From assembly GCA_003298465.1 (NCBI GenBank), contig QNGA01000012.1, forward strand, positions 1-64,000: DNA of 64,000 bases. Direction: 5' to 3'. Each line of letters begins with the position of its first letter. The stretch's first letter is position 1. The DNA is from a halophilic archaeon (GTDB taxonomy: Archaea; Halobacteriota; Halobacteria; Halobacteriales; Haladaptataceae). The position numbers and the translations under genes were made by a program. Positions 8,342-15,701 of the stretch are shown here, in pieces. Below the pieces are notes generated by a model that did no database searches, had not been told where the DNA came from, and saw nothing but the letters and a program-made list of their open reading frames with translations.

Positions 8342-9535
8342 ATGAGTTACCGCATCGGCCTCGTCGGCAAGCCCTCAGTGGGCAAGTCGACGTTCTTCAA
8401 CGCCGCGACGATGAACGACGTGCCGGAGGGCGCGTACCCGTTCACGACCATCGACCCCGCCGTCGGCGAGGCGTACGTCCGCGTCGACTGCGCCGCCCCC
8501 GAGTTCGAGGAGACCTGCACGCCGAACGTCGGCTTCTGCGAGGACGGGACCCGCTACGTCCCGACGAAGCTCGTCGACGTGGCCGGCCTCATCCCCGGCG
8601 CCCACGAGGGCAACGGCCTCGGCAACCAGTTCCTCACCGACCTGAACGAGGCGGACGTGCTCGTCCACGTCGTCGACTTCTCCGGCCGGACCGACCTCGA
8701 AGGCGAACCGACCGAGGACCACGACCCCCGCGACGACATCGACTTCCTCGAACGCGAACTCGACATGTGGTACCTCGAAGTGCTGGAGAAGGGCATCGAG
8801 CGTTACCGCACGGGCTACGACGGCGGCGAGGACGACATCGAGGCGGACCTCGCCGAGCAGATGTCCGCGTTCCGAACGAACGAGGACGAGATAAAGCAGG
8901 TGATACTCTCGCTCGGTCTCGACCTCGACCCCGACGCGTGGGACGAGGACGACCGGGCGGCCCTCGCCCGCGAGATACGCAAGCGCACGAAACCGATGGT
9001 CGTCGCCGCGAACAAGATGGACACGCCCGAAGCCCGGGCGAACTACGAGGCCATCCGGAACGACCCCGACTACGACCACCTGACCGTCGTTCCGGCGAGC
9101 GCGCACGCCGAGAAGGCGCTGAAGACCGCCGCCGAGCGGGACGTCGTCGACTACGACCCCGGGGACGGCGAGTTCACCATCGAGGACGACGTGAGCGACG
9201 AACAGGAACAGGGACTGGAACAGATTCGGGAGTTCGTCGACGAGTTCGGCGGGACGGGAGTCCAGACGGCCCTCGAAACCGCACTGTTCGACGTGCTCGA
9301 CCTCGTCGCCGTGTTCCCCGGCTCCGCCAACGGGTCGAAGAGCGAGAAGGGCGTCTTCCGCGACTGCTTCCTCCTGCCAGAGGGGTCGACCGCCGAGGAC
9401 TTCGCGTACCACCTCCACGGCGATATCGGCGAGGGCTTCCTGCACGGCATCGACTGTCGCAGCCAGCGCCAGGTCGGGGCCGATTCGGTGCTCGACCACC
9501 GCGCGGTCGTCGAAATCGTCTCGACGAACCAGTAG
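8342..9535 (+). CDS. ychF: YchF/Obg-family GTPase
   Basis: This 397-residue P-loop NTPase belongs to the archaeal/eukaryotic YchF (OLA1-like) group that associates with ribosomes. G1 is GKPSVGKS (residues 9-16), G3 is [12 protein letters not shown] (79-90) and G4 is NKMD (224-227). Bacterial YchF replaces the G4 Asp and prefers ATP, while NKMD suggests GTP here. A coiled, acidic insertion covers about 115-215 and the C-terminal TGS domain covers about 315-395, ending near HRAVVEIV. The ATG at 8342 begins the G1 strand directly. The gene is alone, as is common for this housekeeping protein. Confidence 0.95.
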   Translation: MSYRIGLVGKPSVGKSTFFNAATMNDVPEGAYPFTTIDPAVGEAYVRVDCAAPEFEETCTPNVGFCEDGTRYVPTKLVDVAGLIPGAHEGNGLGNQFLTDLNEADVLVHVVDFSGRTDLEGEPTEDHDPRDDIDFLERELDMWYLEVLEKGIERYRTGYDGGEDDIEADLAEQMSAFRTNEDEIKQVILSLGLDLDPDAWDEDDRAALAREIRKRTKPMVVAANKMDTPEARANYEAIRNDPDYDHLTVVPASAHAEKALKTAAERDVVDYDPGDGEFTIEDDVSDEQEQGLEQIREFVDEFGGTGVQTALETALFDVLDLVAVFPGSANGSKSEKGVFRDCFLLPEGSTAEDFAYHLHGDIGEGFLHGIDCRSQRQVGADSVLDHRAVVEIVSTNQ

Positions 9536-9635
9536 CCCACTCCTCTCCCGGCGGCACCGTTCCGACGCGTTCGTCCGCCGACTGCACCTGCCACGCCAGC
9601 GCCCCTTCGCCGCGAGTACCGAGGAAGCGTCCGGG

Positions 9636-9995
9636 TCAGGGCGCCGCGCGCAGGACGTACGCCACCAGGCTCGCACCGACCATCCCGCCGGCACCGACGC
9701 TCCCGATCACCGTCATCGCACGGCGGGAGTCCGCCTCCGTCCAGTTCGTCGCCGTATCCATGTGGTCCTGCATGTGCTCGATGGCTTCGCCCGCGAACAC
9801 CGACCCGGACCATCCGAGCAGCGCGAACCCGAACCCGAGCGCGCCGAGCGCGAACACCTTCCGGGTGGCGAACGCCGTCGTCTCGCCGGCAGCGAGCGCG
9901 AGCACGACGCCGCCGACGCTCAGCGCGACTCCGAGAAGGCCGAACCGGGCGACGAAGCGGACGCGCGGGCGGAGATACTCGTCGACGAACGCCAT
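9636..9995 (-). CDS. Small membrane protein at the end of the peptide-transporter operon
   Basis: The 119-residue protein has three hydrophobic segments near residues 17-36, 46-70 and 92-115 with a short acidic and His-containing loop between the last two (EAIEHMQDHMDTATNW). I do not recognise a named family. Its start codon overlaps the stop codon of the dppC-like gene by one base (TGATG), so it is translated from the same mRNA. The context suggests a transporter-associated role, but it could equally be an unrelated passenger. Confidence 0.75.
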   Translation of the reverse strand: MAFVDEYLRPRVRFVARFGLLGVALSVGGVVLALAAGETTAFATRKVFALGALGFGFALLGWSGSVFAGEAIEHMQDHMDTATNWTEADSRRAMTVIGSVGAGGMVGASLVAYVLRAAP

Positions 9996-10960
9996 CAGTC
10001 GACGGCTTCTCGCATCCGCGGGTCGAGCGCGTCACGCATGCCGTCGCCGAGCAGGTTGAATCCCAGCACCGTCACGGCGAGGAACAGTCCCGGGAAGAAC
10101 GACCACCACCATATGCCCGAGAGCAGGCCGTTGTTGACGCCGTTCGACAGCATCAGTCCCCAGGACGGCGTCCCGGAACTCGCGCCGAAGCCGAGGAACG
10201 ACAGCGCCGCGAGGTCGATGATAGCGAGCCCAAAGTTGAGCGTACTCTGGACGGTGATGGGGGCGAGCGAGTTCGGCAGGACGTGACGGACGAGCACGCG
10301 CGGGTTCTTCGCGCCGAGCGCCACCGTCGCGTCGATGTACTCGTCTTCGAGCACTTTCAGCGCCGCGCCACGGACGACGCGCGCGAACCGCGGCGTGTAC
10401 ACGAGCGTCAGCGCGACGACGGCCCGCCAGAGGCCCCAGCCCTCGGGGAAGATGGCGACCAGCGCGAGCGCCAGCAGCAGCGCGGGGAACGCCAGCAGCA
10501 CGTCCATCGAGCGCATGATGACGTTGTCCGTGATGTCGCTGTAGTAGGCCGCCATGATGCCGAGACCGACGCCGAGAACGGTCGACGCGCCGACCGTGAT
10601 GGTGCCGAACTTCAGCGCCAGCCACGCGCCGTACAGCACCCGCAGGAAGATGTTCCGGGCCTGCACGTCGGTCCCGAACGGATACTCACAGGACCCCGCC
10701 GACGCCAGGATGTTCGGCAGCGTCCGAGCGCCACAGGGGCCGCTCAGCGAACTGGCGGACCCGAAGTTCGAGGCTGCGAGTTCCCCCATGTTGAGGAACA
10801 CGCGGGCGTACACCCCCGTGACCGTCATCAGTCCGATGATGGCCAGGCCGATGATTGCGAGACGGTTCGACAGGAGTTCCGAGAGGAACGGCGACGCGCG
10901 GAGGCGTCTGAGCAGTCCGCGCCTCTCCGTCACCTCGTCGCGTTCGGTTTCCGTACTCAT
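9995..10960 (-). CDS. dppC: Peptide ABC transporter permease, DppC type
   Basis: This 321-residue inner-membrane permease of the DppC/OppC family has an N-terminal cytoplasmic tail, a first TM at about residues 34-54, an extracellular insertion (about 55-105) and five further TM helices. The EAA loop that docks on the ATPase is recognisable as ATVALGAKNPRVLVRHVLP. The insertion contains two Cys residues (GPCG and GSCEYP) that could form a disulfide outside the cell. It lies 46 nt after the DppB-type gene and overlaps the next small gene, forming one transcription unit for di- or oligopeptide import. Confidence 0.93.
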   Translation of the reverse strand: MSTETERDEVTERRGLLRRLRASPFLSELLSNRLAIIGLAIIGLMTVTGVYARVFLNMGELAASNFGSASSLSGPCGARTLPNILASAGSCEYPFGTDVQARNIFLRVLYGAWLALKFGTITVGASTVLGVGLGIMAAYYSDITDNVIMRSMDVLLAFPALLLALALVAIFPEGWGLWRAVVALTLVYTPRFARVVRGAALKVLEDEYIDATVALGAKNPRVLVRHVLPNSLAPITVQSTLNFGLAIIDLAALSFLGFGASSGTPSWGLMLSNGVNNGLLSGIWWWSFFPGLFLAVTVLGFNLLGDGMRDALDPRMREAVD

Positions 10961-11006
10961 CGATGGAGCCTCCGAGCAGTAGCCGACCGGGGTGGGACAG
11001 TGACGT

Positions 11007-12020
11007 TCATTGTTCTATCCGGGGGTCGAGGTAGGAGTAAGTGATGTCGACGCCGAGGTTCACCAGCGTGAACAGGAACGCGAACGTCAACACGGTCCCC
11101 TGTACCACTGGGTAGTCGCCGACCTGGATCGCGTTGACCAGCAGCCGACCGATGCCCGTGATGCCGAAGACGGTTTCGGTCAGGACCGCCCCGCCGAGCA
11201 GGGAGCCGAACTGGATGCCGATGACGGTAATGACGGGAATCATCGCGTTCCTGAAGCCGTGTTTCAGCGTCGTGATCTTCTCGCCCTGCCCCTTCGCGCG
11301 GGCAGTCCGCATGTAGTCCTGGCGGACGACCTCGAGCATCGACGAGCGCATCATCCGGGAGATGAGCGCCATCGAGTAGATGCCGATGACGAGACTGGGC
11401 AACATGAGGTGGCGCGCCGCGGAGAAGAACGCGTCGAAGTTGGCCGTGAGTAGCGAATCGAGCGTGACGAGTCCCGTGATTCGCTGGACCGTGTACTCCG
11501 TCGCGATGCGCCCGCTGGTCGGCAGGACGCCCAGAACCTGGGCGAATAGCAGGATGAACAGCGGTCCGCTCCAGAAGATGGGCACGCTGATGCCGGTGAG
11601 CGCGCCGATGCGGGTCACGTGGTCGGTCAGCGTGTTCTGTTTGACCGCGCTGAGAATCCCGAGCGGAATCCCGAACAGGATACCGAAGAACTGGCCGTAG
11701 ATCGCCATCTCCAGCGTGACGGGGAGCTTGTTCTTCAATACCGTGGTGACCGGCGTCCCCTTCCGGATGGAGTACGACTGGCCGAAGTCCAGTTGCACCG
11801 CTTCGACGAGGAAGCGGCCGTACTGGACGTACAGTGGGTCGTTCAACCCGAGTTCCCGCTCGACCTGCTTGACGAACTCCTCCGATGCCCGCTGTCCGGC
11901 GATGACCCGCGCCGGATTCCCGGGGGAGAGGTGGAGGATGGCGAACACCAGCGTCGCCACCCCCAGCAGCACCGGGACGAGTAGCAGGAGCCGCTTGAGG
12001 ATGAACCGCTTGCTAATCAT
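11007..12020 (-). CDS. dppB: Peptide ABC transporter permease, DppB type
   Basis: The 337-residue permease has the DppB/OppB layout: an N-terminal TM (RLLLLVPVLLGVATLVFAIL), a periplasm-side domain with the family motif HLSPGNPARV and then five TM helices. Its EAA loop is DYMRTARAKGQGEKITTLKH. The segment GGAVLTETVFGITGIGRLL is conserved in this family. The ATG at 12020 follows a GGTG ribosome-binding stretch and is preferred to the GTG one codon earlier. It forms the heteromeric channel with the DppC-type protein and is fed by the two binding proteins upstream. Confidence 0.93.
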   Translation of the reverse strand: MISKRFILKRLLLLVPVLLGVATLVFAILHLSPGNPARVIAGQRASEEFVKQVERELGLNDPLYVQYGRFLVEAVQLDFGQSYSIRKGTPVTTVLKNKLPVTLEMAIYGQFFGILFGIPLGILSAVKQNTLTDHVTRIGALTGISVPIFWSGPLFILLFAQVLGVLPTSGRIATEYTVQRITGLVTLDSLLTANFDAFFSAARHLMLPSLVIGIYSMALISRMMRSSMLEVVRQDYMRTARAKGQGEKITTLKHGFRNAMIPVITVIGIQFGSLLGGAVLTETVFGITGIGRLLVNAIQVGDYPVVQGTVLTFAFLFTLVNLGVDITYSYLDPRIEQ

Positions 12021-12046
12021 CACCTAAGCGCATGTGAGCGGCGGAC

Positions 12047-12052
12047 AAAAAA
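12047..12052 (-). terminator. Oligo-T tract after binding protein 1
   Basis: On the minus strand T6 follows the stop codon of the first binding protein by about 15 nt, a typical archaeal termination signal. Partial termination here would make the binding protein more abundant than the permeases. It could alternatively act as the AT-rich promoter element of the permease gene about 30 nt further on. Confidence 0.4.
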
Positions 12053-12066
12053 GATACGTTCGCGTT

Positions 12067-13716
12067 CTACAGCTTGACCTGGTTGAGGAACGGCCCGCTA
12101 ATCGGTGCGAGCGTGAAGTTCTTGACGTCGTTGTGGACGCCACGCATGGTCTCGGTGTGCGTGACGAACACCCACGGTGCCTCGTCGTGGGTTATCTTGC
12201 CGGCCTGCTTGTACAGCTCCTTGCGCTTGCCCTTGTCGTAGTTCTTCTGTCCCTTCTCGACGAGGTCCATGAACTCCGCGTTCGCCCACGCCGCGCGGTT
12301 GCTGGTGTTCTCCAGCTTGTCCCAGCTCACCCAGTCCTGGTCCTGCGGGGCGTCGGTCTGGGGGTGCAGGAGCGCGTAGTAGAAGTTGTCGGGGTCGGCG
12401 TTGTCGGTCATCCAGCCGAGGAAGCACGCGTCGTGCTTGCCCTTCCCGGTGTAGGTGAGGTAGGGATCCCACGACTGCTTGTTGATGCTGACGTTGATGC
12501 CGACCTCGTTGAGGTTGGACTTGACGGTGTTCGCGGTCTGCACCGGGGAGGGGAAGTACGGGCGCGGGTTCGTCATCGTCGCCAGTTCGAACTCGAAGCC
12601 GTCGCCGTGGCCGGCCTCTTCGAGTAGCCTCCTGGCTTTCTGCTTGTCGTGGGGGTAGGGGTCGAGGCTCTCGTTGTACCCCATTATGCCCGGCGGGAGC
12701 GGCTGGCTGGCCTGGACGGCCATCCCTTTGTAGATGTTCTCGACGATGGCCTTCGTGTTGATGGCGTGACTGATGGCTTTCCGCACCTTCTTCTTGCGGA
12801 ACTCCTTCACGCGGCCCATGTTGAACGCCATGTAGCCGACGTTCATCCCTTCCTGCTTCTTCAGCTTCGCGTTGCCGGAGTTTTCGACCTGTTTCGCCGC
12901 CTGAACGCCCAGTCCGTCGACGATGTGCGTCTCGCCGTTGCCGAGCGACTGCGCGCGCGTGGAGTTCTGCTGGATCTCCTCGAAGACAACCTCGTCGACG
13001 TGCGGGCCCTTACCCCAGTAGTCGCCGTTGGCCTTCAGCCGGATCGTCCCGTTGCCCGAGTTCCAGTTCTTGAACTCGAACGCGCCGGTGCCGATCGGTT
13101 TCTTCCCGATGTTTCCGCCGTCGTTCTCGATCTGCTTCTTCGAGAGGACGGCCAGCGCGAACACGGCGAGGTTGGCGAGGAACGGCGCGTACTTCTGCTT
13201 GATGTCGAACGTCAGCTCGTACTTCCCGTTCTTCTTCACGTCCTTGACCTTGCCGAGGAGGTACGGTCCGTAGACGGACGCGTTGCTCTCGCCGACGTAG
13301 TGCTCGTACTCGCTGTCGAGGAACCGCCGGTAGGTGGCGATGAAGTCGTCGGCGGTGAACTCCTCGCCGTTGTGGAACTTCACGCCTTCTTGGAGGGTCA
13401 GCTTCGCCTGTTTGCCCTCGAGCTTGTACTCCTTGGCGAGCCCCTTCTTGAGGCTGGTCTTTCCGGGTTTGAAGTGGATGAGGCGGTCGAAAATCTGGTT
13501 CATCACCTTGGCGTCTTCGCCGCTCGTCGTCGCCTGCGGGTCGAGCGTCGACGAGTCCTTCCCACGGGAGTACGTGAGAGATCCGCCGCCATCGCCGCCG
13601 TTACCGCCGTCGCCCTGTTCGCCGCCGAGGCAGCCAGCAAGGGTCGCTGCGGCGGTCGCGCCGCCAGCGGCCTTGAGGAAACTGCGCCTGTCAGTTACGT
13701 TGTCACGTGACGCCAT
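12067..13716 (-). CDS. Peptide ABC transporter substrate-binding lipoprotein (SBP1)
   Basis: This 549-residue extracytoplasmic protein belongs to SBP family 5 (DppA/OppA). The N-terminus has a Tat motif (RRSFLK) followed by a lipobox LAGC, so it is exported folded and lipid-anchored, then a Gly-rich linker. Family hallmarks are TLDPQATTSGED and FHNGEEFTADDF, and near the C-terminus DACFLGWMTDNADPDNF. It contains 53 lysines, very high for a haloarchaeal protein and far from the 7 in its tandem paralogue. The ATG at 13716 is favoured because it starts the signal peptide and has a strong TATA box 23 nt upstream. It should deliver peptides to the DppB/C-type channel. Confidence 0.93.
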   Translation of the reverse strand: MASRDNVTDRRSFLKAAGGATAAATLAGCLGGEQGDGGNGGDGGGSLTYSRGKDSSTLDPQATTSGEDAKVMNQIFDRLIHFKPGKTSLKKGLAKEYKLEGKQAKLTLQEGVKFHNGEEFTADDFIATYRRFLDSEYEHYVGESNASVYGPYLLGKVKDVKKNGKYELTFDIKQKYAPFLANLAVFALAVLSKKQIENDGGNIGKKPIGTGAFEFKNWNSGNGTIRLKANGDYWGKGPHVDEVVFEEIQQNSTRAQSLGNGETHIVDGLGVQAAKQVENSGNAKLKKQEGMNVGYMAFNMGRVKEFRKKKVRKAISHAINTKAIVENIYKGMAVQASQPLPPGIMGYNESLDPYPHDKQKARRLLEEAGHGDGFEFELATMTNPRPYFPSPVQTANTVKSNLNEVGINVSINKQSWDPYLTYTGKGKHDACFLGWMTDNADPDNFYYALLHPQTDAPQDQDWVSWDKLENTSNRAAWANAEFMDLVEKGQKNYDKGKRKELYKQAGKITHDEAPWVFVTHTETMRGVHNDVKNFTLAPISGPFLNQVKL

Positions 13717-13738
13717 ACGCCTGTGTGCACACATAGGA

Positions 13739-13771
13739 TATATAAACATACCGGACCGGCATTTGGTAACC
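13739..13771 (-). promoter_or_regulatory. Promoter of SBP1 with GC element
   Basis: Read on the minus strand the TATA box is TATGTTTATATA (13739-13750), 23 nt before the start codon. Directly upstream lie CCGGTCCGG (13751-13759) and GGTTAC (13766-13771). The same two words occur beside the TATA box of the paralogous gene at 15544, which suggests shared control. Confidence 0.55.
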
Positions 13772-13832
13772 GTAACCACGGTGAGGGCGATGGAATTGGG
13801 ATTCGAGCGGGATTCACTATCCGGTTCGCACG

Positions 13833-13837
13833 AAAAA
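13833..13837 (-). terminator. Oligo-T tract after binding protein 2
   Basis: T5 on the minus strand lies about 28 nt after the stop codon of the second binding protein, ahead of the promoter of the first. This fits separate transcripts for the two binding proteins. Confidence 0.35.
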
Positions 13838-13864
13838 TGGTAGTCGGTAGCGCATGAACGCCGG

Positions 13865-15544
13865 TTATCCGCCGCCGCCGAGGGAGACGAGCCTGAGGAA
13901 CGGACCGCCGATGACCTCGACCACGTACCCATCGACGCCGTTGCTGACGCCCCGGAGCTCTTTCGCGTGGTCCATGAACACCCACGGCGCTTCGTCGCGT
14001 GCGAGCTGTCCGGCCTGCCGGTAGAGGTTGGCGCGCTCCTCGGAGTCGTACGTCCGCTGTGCGCGCTCGGTGAGGTCCATGAAGTCGGTGTTCGCCCACG
14101 CGGCGACGTCGAGTGTGTTGAACCCTTCGGTGTCCCAGCTCACCCAGTCCTGGCCCTGGGGCACGTCGTCCTGCGAGACGCCCGGATGCAGCAACGCGAA
14201 GTAGAAGTTGTCGGGGTCGGCGTTGTCGGTCATCCAGCCGAGGAAACACGCGTCGTGCTTGCCCTGGTCCGTGTAGTCCAGGAACGGATTGAACGGCATC
14301 CGGTTGATGGTCACCGTGAGGCCGACGTCGGCCAGGTTCGACTTGACGACCTGTGCGGCCTGCTGTGGGTTCGGGTTGTACGTCCGCGGGTTCTGGAACG
14401 TCGCCAGTTCGAACTCGAAGCCGTCGCCGTAACCGGCCTCCTGCAACAGTTGCTGGGCGCGCTCCGGGTTGTACGGGTAGGGGTCGATATTCTCGTTGTA
14501 CCCGAGCACGTTCGACGGAATCGGCTGGCTGGCCTGCTCGGCGATGCCACGGAAGATGTTGTTCACGATGGCCTCCGTGTTGACGGCGAGACTGATGGCC
14601 CGCCGCACCCGCCGGTCGCGGAACGGCTCGAAGTTCGCCATGTTGAACGCCATGTAGCCGATGTTGATGCCCGGCTTCTCCCGCAGTTCGGCGTTGTCCG
14701 ACTGCTGGACGATCTGGGACGACTGCGCTCCGAGACCGTCGATGATGTCGGCCTCGCCCGTATCGAGCGCCTGCGCGCGCGTGGAGTTCTGTCCGATGGC
14801 CGTGAAGACGACTTCGTCGACCTGCGGACCCTCGCCCCAGTAGTCGTCGTAGGCCGAGAGGCGAATCTGCTGGTTGCCCTGGTCCCAGTTCTCGAACTGG
14901 AACGGGCCGGTGCCGACGGGCTGTTCGCTCAGGTCCTGACCGAGGTTCTGGATGGCCTGCTCCGAGAGCACGCTCGACGCGAACATCGCCAGGTTCCGGA
15001 GAAACGGCGCGTACCGCTGGTTCAGTTCGATGGTCAGGTTGAAGTCGCCGTCCTTGGACACGCTCTCTACCCAGTCGCCCAGCGTGAACGAACTGTACGC
15101 GGAGACGTACTCCTGTCCCGGGTAGTACTGGAAGTCCGGGTCGGTGAACCGCCGGAACGTGGCGATGAAGTCGTCGGCGGTGAACTGATCGCCGTTGTGG
15201 AACTGCACGTCCTCGCGGAGCGTGAGCGTCGTCGTGGTCTCCTCGAGGTTCCACTCGGTCGCCAACCCCGCAGTGAGCGACGATTCGCCCGGTTCGAACG
15301 CGATGAGGGTGTCGTACACCTGGTTCGTGACCTTCACGTCCTCTCCGCTGGTCGTCGCCTGCGGGTCGAGCGTCCCCGAGTCGTTGCCGCGCGCGTACGT
15401 CAGTAGACTGCCCTGCTGGCCGTCCTGTCGAGCGGCGTCGGTCCCACCCCCCGCGACCGGGGTCGCCACGGTCGCCGCGGCGGCCGCACCGCCCGCCGCT
15501 TTCAGGAAGCTTCGTCTCGTCGTCGTTGTGTCATTCGGTGTCAT
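13865..15544 (-). CDS. Peptide ABC transporter substrate-binding protein (SBP2), no lipobox
   Basis: The 559-residue paralogue of the next gene is an SBP family 5 protein. It has the Tat motif RRSFLK, but the segment corresponding to the lipobox reads VATPVAGGG with no Cys. It is thus probably a secreted or otherwise retained Tat substrate rather than a lipoprotein. Shared blocks include TLDPQATTSGED, GDGFEFELAT and DACFLGWMTDNADPDNF. It has only 7 lysines and is rich in Gln and Asp, the usual haloarchaeal surface. The C-terminus ends in a short Gly run. The start codon follows GGAGG with almost no spacer, and TATTAT lies about 28 nt upstream. Two binding proteins for one channel imply different peptide preferences. 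Confidence 0.92.
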   Translation of the reverse strand: MTPNDTTTTRRSFLKAAGGAAAAATVATPVAGGGTDAARQDGQQGSLLTYARGNDSGTLDPQATTSGEDVKVTNQVYDTLIAFEPGESSLTAGLATEWNLEETTTTLTLREDVQFHNGDQFTADDFIATFRRFTDPDFQYYPGQEYVSAYSSFTLGDWVESVSKDGDFNLTIELNQRYAPFLRNLAMFASSVLSEQAIQNLGQDLSEQPVGTGPFQFENWDQGNQQIRLSAYDDYWGEGPQVDEVVFTAIGQNSTRAQALDTGEADIIDGLGAQSSQIVQQSDNAELREKPGINIGYMAFNMANFEPFRDRRVRRAISLAVNTEAIVNNIFRGIAEQASQPIPSNVLGYNENIDPYPYNPERAQQLLQEAGYGDGFEFELATFQNPRTYNPNPQQAAQVVKSNLADVGLTVTINRMPFNPFLDYTDQGKHDACFLGWMTDNADPDNFYFALLHPGVSQDDVPQGQDWVSWDTEGFNTLDVAAWANTDFMDLTERAQRTYDSEERANLYRQAGQLARDEAPWVFMDHAKELRGVSNGVDGYVVEVIGGPFLRLVSLGGGG

Positions 15545-15571
15545 CCTCCGGAAACGTCAACGATAGTGGGC

Positions 15572-15598
15572 ATAATACTGCCGGACCGGACAGTAACC
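15572..15598 (-). promoter_or_regulatory. Promoter of SBP2 with GC element
   Basis: The minus strand reads GGTTAC, three bases, CCGGTCCGG, three bases, TATTAT (15577-15572), about 28 nt before the start codon. The order matches the SBP1 promoter, where the gap between GGTTAC and the GC word is six bases. Confidence 0.5.
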
Positions 15599-15604
15599 TT
15601 CGGA

Positions 15605-15629
15605 GATAAGTTCAAATATATAACTTATC
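15605..15629. promoter_or_regulatory. Perfect inverted repeat GATAAGTT-N9-AACTTATC
   Basis: Eight-base arms at 15605-15612 and 15622-15629 are perfectly complementary and enclose the AT-rich spacer CAAATATAT, which itself contains a TATA-like word. It lies between the ATPase gene and SBP2, upstream of the SBP2 core promoter. The size and symmetry fit a dimeric regulator site. Confidence 0.5.
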
Positions 15630-15701
15630 GGCATTCATTCCTGCTACCGGGTAGAAATAGCGCGAGATGGAGAGAGACCAACGCCGGAGCGAATCGGAAC
15701 G

